A DNA stretch of 9,991 nt from an uncultured Dialister sp. (GCA_900543455.1 UQRR01000076.1:1-9991), one strand, 5' to 3'. Counted from the first letter of the stretch, positions 1 to 6,289 are shown. The notes: generated by a model not told the origin, from the letters alone. A program made the numbers and translations.

Positions 1-325
1 CCCGAAGGGGTTGTGCAAGCGAACTGGATTTTTAGGAGTGAAGCGACGCGAAAATCCAGTGAGACGCCATTTCGAACGAAGTGAGATGAGGGGACTACGT
101 AGCGGTATTGCATGAAAGTGTTGGAATATCGATAGCATTGGACTATTCAATTGAGAGCTGCAAGTCCCCCGCGGCAGATGGAACGCGAAAAAGAGATGAT
201 CGTTATTTCACATCGCCTTTTTTTGTTGGAGTGACCGGCAGAGAGCAGATGGCAGGGAGGCGGACGAAAGGTCTGCCGCCTAAGGCCATCGCACGTCCCG
301 CAGTCCCTCTTTTCCCGTTCGTCCC
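1..325. other. Gene-free leader region with hairpin repeat
   Basis: No convincing gene is seen here; a 73-codon frame at 108-329 lacks a ribosome site and has no recognisable features. The region contains a perfect 10-bp inverted repeat (ACTGGATTTT at 23-32, AAAATCCAGT at 51-60, 18-nt loop). It is followed by a block at about 70-95 resembling the dispersed repeat at 1955-1983 (ATTTCGAACGAAGTGAGA here, ATTTCGAGCGAAGTCGAGA there). A weaker inverted repeat, AGGCGG/CCGCCT, lies at 258-281. The first bases (CCCGAAGGGG) recall the GCCCGAAGGTGG block of the repeat modules near 6470 and 6700, so the window may open inside such a module. Confidence 0.5.
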
Positions 326-354
326 TTGAACCTTCCCTGCATTCCGTGTAAAAT
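326..354 (+). promoter_or_regulatory. Sigma-70 type promoter of the first NSS gene
   Basis: TTGAAC (326-331), a 17-nt spacer and TAAAAT (349-354), directly preceded by TG. Transcription would start near 361, giving a leader of only about 26 nt before the start codon at 387. The -35 hexamer is the same as that of the promoter at 5382-5411. Seen by eye only. Confidence 0.6.
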
Positions 355-386
355 AAATGAGATTATGCATTTGGGAGGATATTTCA

Positions 387-1742
387 ATGAATGAACGTGA
401 TAGCTTCAAATCCCGTCTGGGCTTTCTGCTGGTCAGTGCAGGGTGCGCGATCGGGATCGGGAATGTATGGAAATTCCCCTATGTGACAGGCGAATACGGC
501 GGCGCGGTATTCGTCCTCTTTTACCTGCTCTTTCTGGTGCTGATGGGCATTCCCGTCATGACGATGGAGCTTGCCGTGGGCCGCGCGAGCAGAAAAAGCG
601 CAGTCAAGGGCTACGCCGCGCTGGAGAAACCGGGCTCGAAGTGGCATATCCATGGATGGTTCTGCGTCTTGGGCTGCTACCTGCTCATGATGTACTATAC
701 GACGGTATCCGGCTGGATGCTTGCTTATTTCTGGAAATTCGTCAATGGTACCTTCGCCTCTGCGAAAGCGGAAGGGGTCAGCGAGGTCTTCGGCGCGATG
801 CTGGCAAGTCCCTGGGAGATGGGCTTTTTCATGGCGATGACGGTCGTCGGCGGATTCCTCGTCTGCGGACTGGGGCTCCAGAGTGGTGTAGAGCGCATCA
901 CGAAGATCATGATGCTCTGCCTTCTTGCGCTCATCGTCGTGCTTGCCGTGCATAGTGCATTCCTCGAAGGCGGCGGGCCGGGACTCTCCTTCTACCTGCT
1001 TCCGGACTGGGAACGTGTGGCAGAAGCCGGTATCGGCAATGTGGCATCCGCCGCGATGAATCAGGCCTTCTTCACGCTGTCCCTCGGCATCGCCGCGATC
1101 GAGATCTTCGGAAGCTACATGTCAGATGATTTTACGCTGGGGGGAGAGGCCGTGCGCATCGCGATGCTCGATACCTTCGTCGCCATCATGGCAGGGCTCA
1201 TCATTTTCCCGGCGTGCTTCGCCTATGATGTGCAGCCGGATCAGGGGCCGTCGCTCATTTTTATCACCCTACCGAAGATCTTCAGCCATATGTCAATGGG
1301 CCAGCTCTGGGGAGCGCTCTTCTTCGTATTCATGACCTTTGCGAGCTTCTCGACGGTCACGGCAGTCTTTGAGAATCTCATCGCAAGCAGCATGGATAAT
1401 TTCGGATGGAGCCGCAGAAAAGCGGTCCTGCTGAATCTGGCGATCATTTTCGTCTTCTCCATCCCCTGCGTTCTCGGCTACAATGTGCTCTCCGGCGTGC
1501 ATTTCCTCGGAAATCGCGATGTCCTGGACAGTGAAGACTTCCTTGTGAGCAATATCCTGCTCCCCGCAGGCTCTCTCATCTACCTGCTCTTCTGTACGAC
1601 CAAGTGGGGCTGGGGCTTTGACAAGTACATCGCAGAAGTCAATACAGGCCGCGGTCTCAAGATGCCGCTCTGGCTCAAGCCATATTTTCAGTATGTACTG
1701 CCTGTACTGATACTCGTCATTCTGATTCGAGGCTTGGTATAA
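387..1742 (+). CDS. Neurotransmitter:sodium symporter (NSS/SNF) family amino-acid transporter, paralog 1
   Basis: A 451-aa Na+-coupled symporter of the LeuT/MhsT type that would import an amino acid or related amine across the inner membrane. About 11 helices are visible, as in most bacterial NSS. TM1 has the broken-helix signature GCAIGIGNVWKFPY (residues 19-32), TM6 has FFTLSLG (228-234) and TM8 has FASFSTVTAVFE (318-329). By a by-eye alignment to LeuT from memory, the Na+ ligand N27 is N26, the substrate-lid Y108 is Y104, T254 is T230 and the gate D404 is D384. The gate arginine R30 is K29 here, and the pocket F259 is I235. I chose the start at 387 over an upstream ATG at 357 because GGGAGG (373-378) sits 8 nt before it and the second paralog then has exactly the same length. 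No clean terminator follows; a long palindrome at 1780-1938 does. The substrate is unknown. Confidence 0.93.
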   Translation: MNERDSFKSRLGFLLVSAGCAIGIGNVWKFPYVTGEYGGAVFVLFYLLFLVLMGIPVMTMELAVGRASRKSAVKGYAALEKPGSKWHIHGWFCVLGCYLLMMYYTTVSGWMLAYFWKFVNGTFASAKAEGVSEVFGAMLASPWEMGFFMAMTVVGGFLVCGLGLQSGVERITKIMMLCLLALIVVLAVHSAFLEGGGPGLSFYLLPDWERVAEAGIGNVASAAMNQAFFTLSLGIAAIEIFGSYMSDDFTLGGEAVRIAMLDTFVAIMAGLIIFPACFAYDVQPDQGPSLIFITLPKIFSHMSMGQLWGALFFVFMTFASFSTVTAVFENLIASSMDNFGWSRRKAVLLNLAIIFVFSIPCVLGYNVLSGVHFLGNRDVLDSEDFLVSNILLPAGSLIYLLFCTTKWGWGFDKYIAEVNTGRGLKMPLWLKPYFQYVLPVLILVILIRGLV

Positions 1743-1779
1743 AATTAGGGATGGCGGCAGCAGCTTCGCAGTTCTTTTA

Positions 1780-1938
1780 GGAAACACTGATTAAATCGTT
1801 GTCTGATTTTACTCTTGAATTTTTATACATAGCGAGGAATAACCTGACGCGAATAGCGAGCTATTTAAGGAAGGTTATGACGAAGCTATGTATAAAACTT
1901 CTTGTAAAATCTGACTCTGCGATTTAATCAGCGTTTCC
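1780..1938. mobile_element. Palindromic MITE-like element, 159 bp
   Basis: The two ends are a 19-bp terminal inverted repeat with one mismatch: GGAAACACTGATTAAATCG at 1780-1798, and the complement of CGATTTAATCAGCGTTTCC at 1920-1938. The symmetry continues inward through GATTTTAC, TTTTATACATAGC and AATAACCT-type blocks to a short centre near 1850-1870, so almost the whole element folds into one long imperfect hairpin. It has no coding capacity. GGAAAC...GTTTCC ends with internal symmetry suggest a miniature inverted-repeat transposable element mobilised in trans, or a large REP-type hairpin. I see no clear target-site duplication. On transcription from the first NSS gene it could act as a stabilising or partly terminating 3' hairpin, although no T-run follows. 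Confidence 0.6.
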
Positions 1939-1954
1939 CTGGTCTCCCTGTATC

Positions 1955-2112
1955 GTCATTTCGAGCGAAGTCGAGAAATCTTTATTGCAGTATGGGAATC
2001 AGTACGTATGCGCCATTCTATAAACGATGCTTTGACGCTGTGTTTTTCTGCCATCTCGCACTTACTGTTTATCGGTGTGCAAGAAAGATCCCTCGGCTAC
2101 GCTCGGGATGAC
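1955..2112. repeat. Inverted pair of a 29-bp dispersed repeat
   Basis: One copy (1955-1983, beginning GTCATTTCGAGCGAAGTCG) and a second in opposite orientation (2084-2112, ending in TCGGGATGAC) are variants of the same element. They resemble the GTCAT(T/C)(T/C)CGAGCG...GAAATCT repeats that occur in many bacterial genomes. They face each other over about 100 nt and could pair in RNA with several G-U positions. They lie in the gap between the two NSS genes and carry no gene. A frame from 2008 runs through them in phase with the second NSS gene but has no ribosome site. Confidence 0.6.
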
Positions 2113-2122
2113 GATGCGGGAG

Positions 2123-2157
2123 AATCCCTAGTCACTAGTCACCAATCCCTAGTCACT
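2123..2157 (+). repeat. Heptamer array, AGTCACT type, 5 units
   Basis: Five consecutive 7-mers in phase: AATCCCT (2123), AGTCACT (2130), AGTCACC (2137), AATCCCT (2144) and AGTCACT (2151). It ends about 10 nt before the Shine-Dalgarno of the second NSS gene. The same unit forms longer arrays at 6483-6524 and 6719-6739. No recognisable promoter for the second NSS gene is seen between 1940 and 2168. Confidence 0.75.
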
Positions 2158-2181
2158 CATCAAAAAATGGAGGAAAGAAGA

Positions 2182-3537
2182 ATGGAAGCAAGAGATAGTT
2201 TCAAGTCCCGCTTGGGATTTATTCTGGTCAGCGCCGGCTGCGCCATCGGCATCGGGAATGTCTGGCGTTTCCCGTATGTGACGGGCGAGTACGGCGGAGC
2301 CGTCTTTGTCTTATTTTATCTGCTCTTTCTGGTGATCCTCGGGATCCCCGTCGTCACCATGGAGCTGGCTGTCGGCCGTGCGAGCCGCAAGAGTGTGAAG
2401 GAAGGCTTCATGAAGCTCGAGCCGCCGGGGACATGGTGGCACCTTCACGGCTGGATCGCACTGGCGGGGAGCTTCGTGCTCATGATCTACTACACCACGA
2501 TCTCCGGCTGGATGGTGGATTATTTCGTTCGTTTTCTGGACGGCTCCTTTCAGGGGCTTTCGACGAAAGAGGTCGCGGATGTTTTCGGCAGTATGCTGGC
2601 CAATCCTACAGAGCTCTTAGGATTCATGGGACTCAATGTCCTCATCGGCTTTGCGGTCTGCGCGGGCGGCGTCGCCAAGAGCCTTGAGAAAGTGACGAAG
2701 GTGATGATGCTCGGGCTCCTCTTCCTCATCGTCATTCTGGCAGGAAACAGCCTGCTCCTTCCCGGTGCGGAAGAAGGACTTCGTTTCTACCTGCTCCCGG
2801 ACTGGGACCGCGCGGCAGCCGCCGGCCTTGGCAATGTGGCTTCCGCAGCGATGTTTCAGGCCTTCTTTACACTCTCTGTCGGACAGGGCTCTATGGAGAT
2901 CTTTGCCAGCTATATGAGCAAGGACAATTCACTCACTGGTGAAGCGGTACGCATCACGATCCTCGACACCTTTGTCGCCATCATGGCAGGCCTCATCATT
3001 TTCCCTGCCTGCTTTGCTTTCGGCGTTGCTCCGGCGGAAGGACCGTCCCTTATTTTCGTGGCGCTGCCGAATATTTTCATCAATATGCCGATGGGACAGC
3101 TCTGGGGTGGGCTCTTCTTTCTGTTCATGACTTTTGCGAGCTTCTCGACCGTCACGGCGGTCTTTGAAAGTCTCATCGGCAACTGCATGGACAACTTCGG
3201 CTGGAGCCGCAAAAAAAGTGTCCTCATCCTGCTCCCGCTCGTTTTCTTCGGCTCCATCCCCTGCGTCCTGGGCTTCAATGTCTGGCAGGACGTCCACCTC
3301 TTGGGCGCACGCGGCATCCTCGATACGGAAGACTTCTTCGTCTCGAGCCTTGTCCTTCCCGGCGGCTCTCTCCTCTTCGTCCTCTTCTGCACCACCCGCT
3401 ATGGCTGGGGCTTCGACAAGTACATGGCGGAGGTCAATCTGGGAACCGGCGTGAAGATGCCCCGCTGGGTGAAGCCGTATTTCAAGTACGTGCTGCCGAT
3501 CCTCATCTTCGGGATCTTGGTCCGCGGACTGCTCTAA
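2182..3537 (+). CDS. Neurotransmitter:sodium symporter (NSS/SNF) family amino-acid transporter, paralog 2
   Basis: A 451-aa LeuT-fold Na+:amino-acid symporter, paralogous to the gene just upstream. The two have identical length and align end to end, apparently without gaps. TM1 signature GCAIGIGNVWRFPY is at residues 19-32, TM6 FFTLSVGQGSMEIF at 228-241, TM8 FASFSTVTAVFE at 318-329 and D384 is at the extracellular gate. Unlike paralog 1 it keeps the gate arginine (R29) and carries Q235 where LeuT has F259 (I235 in paralog 1), with A236-A237 changed to G236-S237. These changes in the substrate pocket suggest the pair transport different amino acids. The start at 2182 follows GGAGG (2169-2173) by 8 nt; the ATG at 2167 overlaps that site and is rejected. 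A strong terminator lies 70 nt after the stop. Specific substrate unknown. Confidence 0.93.
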   Translation: MEARDSFKSRLGFILVSAGCAIGIGNVWRFPYVTGEYGGAVFVLFYLLFLVILGIPVVTMELAVGRASRKSVKEGFMKLEPPGTWWHLHGWIALAGSFVLMIYYTTISGWMVDYFVRFLDGSFQGLSTKEVADVFGSMLANPTELLGFMGLNVLIGFAVCAGGVAKSLEKVTKVMMLGLLFLIVILAGNSLLLPGAEEGLRFYLLPDWDRAAAAGLGNVASAAMFQAFFTLSVGQGSMEIFASYMSKDNSLTGEAVRITILDTFVAIMAGLIIFPACFAFGVAPAEGPSLIFVALPNIFINMPMGQLWGGLFFLFMTFASFSTVTAVFESLIGNCMDNFGWSRKKSVLILLPLVFFGSIPCVLGFNVWQDVHLLGARGILDTEDFFVSSLVLPGGSLLFVLFCTTRYGWGFDKYMAEVNLGTGVKMPRWVKPYFKYVLPILIFGILVRGLL

Positions 3538-3545
3538 AAAGACGC

Positions 3546-3604
3546 ATGGCAGACAGTGCGCCTTTCGCAGGGGCTCTCACCTGCCATCCTTCTCTGACTG
3601 TCTG
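3546..3604 (+). promoter_or_regulatory. Two mutually exclusive 3' hairpins
   Basis: ATGGCAG (3546-3552) can pair with CTGCCAT (3581-3587), while the overlapping CAGACAGT (3550-3557) can pair with ACTGTCTG (3597-3604). The two stems share bases 3550-3552, so only one can form. They sit between the stop codon and the terminator. No function is assigned; chance is possible. Confidence 0.3.
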
Positions 3605-3607
3605 TAC

Positions 3608-3641
3608 AAAGGAAATCGGTACTTGTCCGATTTCCTTTTTT
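3608..3641 (+). terminator. Rho-independent terminator after the second NSS gene
   Basis: A perfect 12-bp stem, AAAGGAAATCGG (3608-3619) with CCGATTTCCTTT (3627-3638), has a 7-nt loop and a T-run continuing to 3641. This closes the NSS transcription block and separates it from the small membrane-protein gene downstream. Confidence 0.9.
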
Positions 3642-3654
3642 CATGCTTCCGCTA

Positions 3655-3683
3655 TTGCGTCTGTGGCATAAATCCTTTAATAT
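3655..3683 (+). promoter_or_regulatory. Promoter of the 85-aa membrane protein gene
   Basis: TTGCGT (3655-3660), a 17-nt spacer and TAATAT (3678-3683) in an AT-rich stretch. Transcription would start near 3690. A 9-bp hairpin in the leader (AAGCAGAGC 3707-3715, GCTCTGCTT 3725-3733) precedes the ribosome site by about 15 nt. Confidence 0.5.
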
Positions 3684-3761
3684 ATATACTGATATTGTAT
3701 GTGCGAAAGCAGAGCCGGACATCAGCTCTGCTTCTCAAGGCTTTTGTAAGGAGATGCAAGA

Positions 3762-4019
3762 ATGAGACTTCGTGGGATTTTATTTGCTATTGCCCTCGTA
3801 TTCGGCGTATGGAATATTTTCAATCAGGGACTGAACGTCCAGAGCGGGGCGATCCTGCTCATGATCCTGGTGTGCCTTGCGATGAATATCTACAACTACC
3901 ACCAGAAGCAGAAGGAGAGAGAAGCGGCAGAGAATGCACTGCGTGAAAAGGAAGAGATCCGCCGCATGCGTGCCGAAGCCCGTCATCGCCAGAGCCGCAA
4001 GGGGAGAAAGAAGAAATAA
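3762..4019 (+). CDS. Small membrane protein with basic coiled C-terminal tail, function unknown
   Basis: An 85-aa protein I do not recognise. Two hydrophobic helices (about residues 4-20 and 28-45) form a hairpin. They are followed by a highly charged helical tail (48-85) starting KQKEREAAENAL and ending RKGRKKK, which probably lies in the cytoplasm and may bind nucleic acid, phospholipid head groups or another protein. AAGGAG (3748-3753) lies 8 nt before the ATG, a strong start. The gene stands alone between the terminator at 3608-3641 and a repeat-filled gap and has its own promoter. Small Negativicute membrane proteins of this shape are commonly annotated as hypothetical. Confidence 0.8.
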   Translation: MRLRGILFAIALVFGVWNIFNQGLNVQSGAILLMILVCLAMNIYNYHQKQKEREAAENALREKEEIRRMRAEARHRQSRKGRKKK

Positions 4020-4059
4020 TCGGGATACCGTTGGCGTCATGGCGGCGGTATACTCTTGA

Positions 4060-4121
4060 GGGTTCAGGGTTCAGGGTTCAGGGTTCAGGGTTCAGGGTTC
4101 AGGGTTCAGGGTTCAGGGTTA
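4060..4121 (+). repeat. GGGTTCA heptamer array, 8 perfect copies
   Basis: Eight exact GGGTTCA units run from 4060 to 4115, followed by a truncated GGGTTA (4116-4121). The array resembles telomere-type repeats but is internal. Uniform perfect copies suggest recent slippage expansion, so copy number probably varies between strains. Complementary units (TGAACCC type) occur at 4374-4401, and the same family makes up the hairpin at 9002-9070. Confidence 0.95.
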
Positions 4122-4402
4122 GCCCATGGGGCGTGCTGCCCCATGATTACGTTTGAAAGTCTCGCTTGAATGAGAAATTAGAAATGAGAAATGCGAAATG
4201 GTGGTGCGGTGCATAAAAATCAGAAGCGCCGCGAAGTATAAATGGTGGCGATGCCCGCTTGAGACATTAGACGCCAGATGTCAGATCTCTGATGTCTGAT
4301 ATCTCCGTCTCCTTAAATACTTCTTTCGGGCATCGCCCCATAAATATTCGCAGCGAAGCTGCCACCACAACCCTGAACCTATCAACCTGAACCCTGAACC
4401 CT
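4060..4402. repeat. Nested palindromic intergenic module bounded and centred by heptamer arrays
   Basis: The 478-nt gap before the Pr6Pr-like gene is filled by one composite structure with no gene. In order it holds the GGGTTCA array (4060-4115), then a perfect 8-bp hairpin CATGGGGC/GCCCCATG (4125-4145). Next is a GAAATGC-type heptamer array (4167-4201), then GGTGCGG and GCGCCGCGAAGTATAAAT blocks leading to GGTGGCGATGCCCG (4244-4257). At the centre is a six-unit GAnnTCT-type heptamer run (4263-4304, first unit GACATTA, last GATATCT). The inverted arm CGGGCATCGCCCCA follows at 4327-4340 with TTCGCAGCGAAGC beyond it. It closes with inverted TGAACCC units (4374-4401). Left and right arms are complementary at several levels. 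Related modules lie at 5174-5298 (opposite orientation) and 6290-6739. Confidence 0.7.
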
Positions 4403-4462
4403 ACCCCCCTCGTTTTCGCAAAACGAATGACTTGACTCAAAGAATAATAACAATGATTTCCC

Positions 4463-4482
4463 AAGCGCCTATGGCGCTTTTT
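4463..4482 (+). terminator. Terminator-like hairpin just before the Pr6Pr-like gene (possible attenuator)
   Basis: AAGCGCC (4463-4469), loop TAT, GGCGCTT (4473-4479) and a T-run to 4482 form a compact intrinsic-terminator shape only 15 nt upstream of the chosen start codon. There is no room for a promoter between it and the gene, so transcripts must read through it. It is therefore either a weak terminator acting as an attenuator or part of the coding region of a longer version of the gene (in-frame ATG at 4471 or TTG at 4432). Confidence 0.5.
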
Positions 4483-4497
4483 CCATGCGAGGTGCGT

Positions 4498-5172
4498 ATG
4501 CCGATTGCACTGATGTATCGCTGGGCGATCTTCGTCCTCCTGATCGTGGGACTGATCCTTCTCATGAAGCACAAGGTGCTGACGCCCTTTGTATTCTGGT
4601 CGAGGATCCAGTACTATACCTTTTCCACCTTTACCCTCTTCGTCTTCTGGCTGGGCGCGACGCTCTTTCAGGTGGACATCCCCTTCCTGTACTCGGCGGA
4701 CTGCCGCTTCGGCGTGGCAGCAAGCCTTGCGACCCTCTCGCTCATGTATCATCTGATCGTACGTCCGGGCGCGATCCGGACGCACCGACTGAATGATATC
4801 AGCTACGAGCACTTCTCATTTTACAATTACATTTTCCACTACTTCATCCCGATCCTCATGACCGTCGACTATATTTTCTTTGTCGACAAGAGGGACATGC
4901 ACTGGTACACCATGTTCACCTGGATGATCTATCCTGCGCTCTACGTGCCCTTCGTCTATCTGCGGGCGTGGCTCACCATCGTGACGCACGGGACGAGTCA
5001 TCTGTATCCGTACACCTTCATGGATCCCACGATGCACGGCTTTTTCTCCATTGCCAAAGAAGTGCTGAAGGTTGGCTTCCGCTTCTTCGTCATCGGTATC
5101 TTCGTCTACGCCGTGGGCATGGGGCTGTGGCATCTCGGCATTCCGCCGCTCTCGTGGACGTACAATGGGTAA
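4498..5172 (+). CDS. Pr6Pr-like six-helix integral membrane protein
   Basis: A 224-aa polytopic inner-membrane protein with six predicted helices (about residues 6-23, 37-57, 70-88, 108-128, 137-161 and 187-211). The pattern H114...P118...D124, W142...P146...Y149 and LYPYTFMDP (169-177) matches what I recall of the Pr6Pr family of uncharacterised membrane proteins, whose biochemical role is unknown. The length is near the family norm. I chose the ATG at 4498 because GAGG (4489-4492) precedes it by 5 nt. Starts at TTG 4432, ATG 4453 or ATG 4471 are in frame but lack a ribosome site, and two of them would place a terminator-like hairpin inside the gene. A terminator follows at 5194-5235, so the gene is probably monocistronic. 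Family call from memory. Confidence 0.75.
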   Translation: MPIALMYRWAIFVLLIVGLILLMKHKVLTPFVFWSRIQYYTFSTFTLFVFWLGATLFQVDIPFLYSADCRFGVAASLATLSLMYHLIVRPGAIRTHRLNDISYEHFSFYNYIFHYFIPILMTVDYIFFVDKRDMHWYTMFTWMIYPALYVPFVYLRAWLTIVTHGTSHLYPYTFMDPTMHGFFSIAKEVLKVGFRFFVIGIFVYAVGMGLWHLGIPPLSWTYNG

Positions 5173-5173
5173 A

Positions 5174-5298
5174 TGAGGAGTGAGGAGTGGCGGAAGGGGC
5201 GCACAATTCATAGAGCGCCCCAATACCCCTTTTTTATTATAAAACTTCGCGGCGCTTCCAAATTTGTTGCGCCGCACCTTCACTCCTAACTCCTAACT
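5174..5298. repeat. Heptamer-bounded hairpin module, reverse orientation
   Basis: Two TGAGGAG units (5174-5187) on the left face inverted CACTCCT/AACTCCT units (5281-5294) on the right. Inside lie two hairpins: the terminator at 5194-5235 and GCGGCGC (5249-5255) with GCGCCGC (5269-5275) around a 13-nt loop. Read on the - strand, the block GGTGCGGCGC...GCGCCGCGAAGTT is homologous to the + strand block at 4203-4240 (GGTGCGGTGC...GCGCCGCGAAGTA). This is therefore an inverted relative of the module upstream of the same gene, placing related modules on both sides of the Pr6Pr-like gene. Confidence 0.65.
5194..5235 (+). terminator. Terminator after the Pr6Pr-like gene
   Basis: AAGGGG (5194-5199) pairs with CCCCTT (5226-5231), directly followed by T to 5235. 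The inner stem GGGGCGC (5196-5202) with GCGCCCC (5215-5221) is an alternative. Either fold leaves a T-rich tail, 22 nt after the stop codon at 5172. Confidence 0.6.
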
Positions 5299-5345
5299 TT
5301 ATTCGGGTGTTTCCTTAGTGAGAAATACGTTATTTCCCTCAAATG

Positions 5346-5390
5346 AGGAACCCGTTGAACCTATAGAACCCATAGAACCCGTTGAACCTG
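5346..5390 (+). repeat. Nine-bp tandem array, 5 units
   Basis: Five contiguous 9-mers: AGGAACCCG (5346), TTGAACCTA (5355), TAGAACCCA (5364), TAGAACCCG (5373) and TTGAACCTG (5382). The core AACC is related to the GGGTTCA family on the other strand, but the period is 9 instead of 7. The last unit supplies the -35 hexamer of the downstream promoter. Confidence 0.85.
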
Positions 5391-5411
5391 TTCTCTCATT
5401 CATGATATAAT
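5382..5411 (+). promoter_or_regulatory. Promoter of the PH-domain protein gene, -35 inside the 9-bp array
   Basis: TTGAAC (5382-5387), an 18-nt spacer and a perfect TATAAT (5406-5411). Expected start near 5418, leader about 41 nt. The -35 belongs to the fifth 9-mer of the array at 5346-5390, so the repeat and the promoter are physically merged. Confidence 0.7.
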
Positions 5412-5458
5412 GGATTCACCATTTTCATTCATTGCTTTTGCTGGAGGCTTCACATTTC

Positions 5459-6223
5459 ATGGCAAAGACAGATGCAGCATCGACCAAAGACTTCGTCGAT
5501 CATTCCTATTTCTACAAACCATATTCCATAGCCGCAGCCATTGGCTTCATCCTTTGGGCGGCCTATGTCTGCTGGACAGGCTACTGGGGCATCATGAAAG
5601 GGCGCGTGCCCGTGATCGATATCGGTATGCAGCTCGCGATCCTCTGGTGGCTTCTGGATACCGTCCGCACGAAGACCGTCTACCGGCTCGAAAAGGATCG
5701 GCTTTACATGCTGAAGACGGGGCTTTGGACGAAGCAGGAGCTCTCCATCGCCTATGATGACATCTTCGGCGTGCATCATTTCAAGAACCAGCTCATGAAG
5801 CCGGTGACCTATCGCTACACCTATCATGAGTACGCGAAGATGGATAACCGTCCCATCTGGTCGCTTCTCTACGACATCGGCAGCACCCAGAAGGTCGGGC
5901 GCGTCCTCATGAAAGCCTCCGAAGACTTCTGGAAAGAATTTGAAAAGCGCATGCCGGGCCAGATCCGCATTCCGCAGGAAGAAGTCGTGGCACTCACCTA
6001 CAAGTCTATCGAAAAGAAACTGCGTGAGCAGGGCTACTTCAAAGACCATCCGGAGATGGACTTCGAAGAAGGCATCAAGCAGCTCCGTCAGAAGGGCACG
6101 GAAATGGGAGGCCGCGATGACGAGCTGACCGGCGAAGATTTCCACGGAGAAAAGGTGGAAATGAAAAACGGTACCCGTACAGATACCATCGAAGCCGCGA
6201 AACGACGCATGGAAAAGAAATAA
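5459..6223 (+). CDS. Membrane-anchored protein with bacterial PH-like domain
   Basis: A 254-aa protein of unknown role. A membrane hairpin (helices about 22-42 and 54-69) is followed at residues 73-160 by a beta-rich region. That region contains YRLEKDRLYMLKTGLWTKQE (75-94) and LSIAYDDIFGVHH (95-107), the layout of YdbS/YcxB-type bacterial pleckstrin-homology domains (one strand pair, then an i-ydDI turn). The C-terminal third (175-254) is charged and helical and probably cytoplasmic. GGAGG (5443-5447) precedes the ATG at 5459 by 11 nt, slightly long. A TTG start at 5432 would add nine residues but has no ribosome site. The gene has its own promoter (5382-5411) and terminator (6235-6260), so it is monocistronic. 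The PH assignment rests on pattern only. Confidence 0.75.
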   Translation: MAKTDAASTKDFVDHSYFYKPYSIAAAIGFILWAAYVCWTGYWGIMKGRVPVIDIGMQLAILWWLLDTVRTKTVYRLEKDRLYMLKTGLWTKQELSIAYDDIFGVHHFKNQLMKPVTYRYTYHEYAKMDNRPIWSLLYDIGSTQKVGRVLMKASEDFWKEFEKRMPGQIRIPQEEVVALTYKSIEKKLREQGYFKDHPEMDFEEGIKQLRQKGTEMGGRDDELTGEDFHGEKVEMKNGTRTDTIEAAKRRMEKK

Positions 6224-6234
6224 CGGATCACAAG

Positions 6235-6260
6235 CACCCCCGAGAGCGGGGGTGTTTTTT
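6235..6260 (+). terminator. Rho-independent terminator after the PH-domain gene
   Basis: CACCCCCG (6235-6242), loop AGAG and CGGGGGTG (6247-6254) are followed by six T (6255-6260), 11 nt after the stop codon. Confidence 0.93.
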
Positions 6261-6289
6261 GTTGGAAAAAATGGGGCGTAGGGTACGCC

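Noticed and set aside
108..329. 73-codon + strand frame before the first NSS gene
   Set aside because: No ribosome site, no recognisable domain, and it overlaps repeat-like sequence and the start of the promoter.
384..953. Long - strand frames opposite the NSS, Pr6Pr-like, PH and SLC13 genes
   Set aside because: They are shadows of codon bias in the + strand genes, with charged low-complexity translations and no start signals.
2008..2181. N-terminal extension of the second NSS protein
   Set aside because: The extension translates the dispersed repeat and heptamer array. The GGAGG at 2169-2173 and equal length with the paralog support the start at 2182.
4060..4121. GGGTTCA array as a telomere or CRISPR array
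   Set aside because: The repeats are 7 bp with no spacers, and the array is internal to a bacterial region with genes on both sides. It is a simple tandem repeat.
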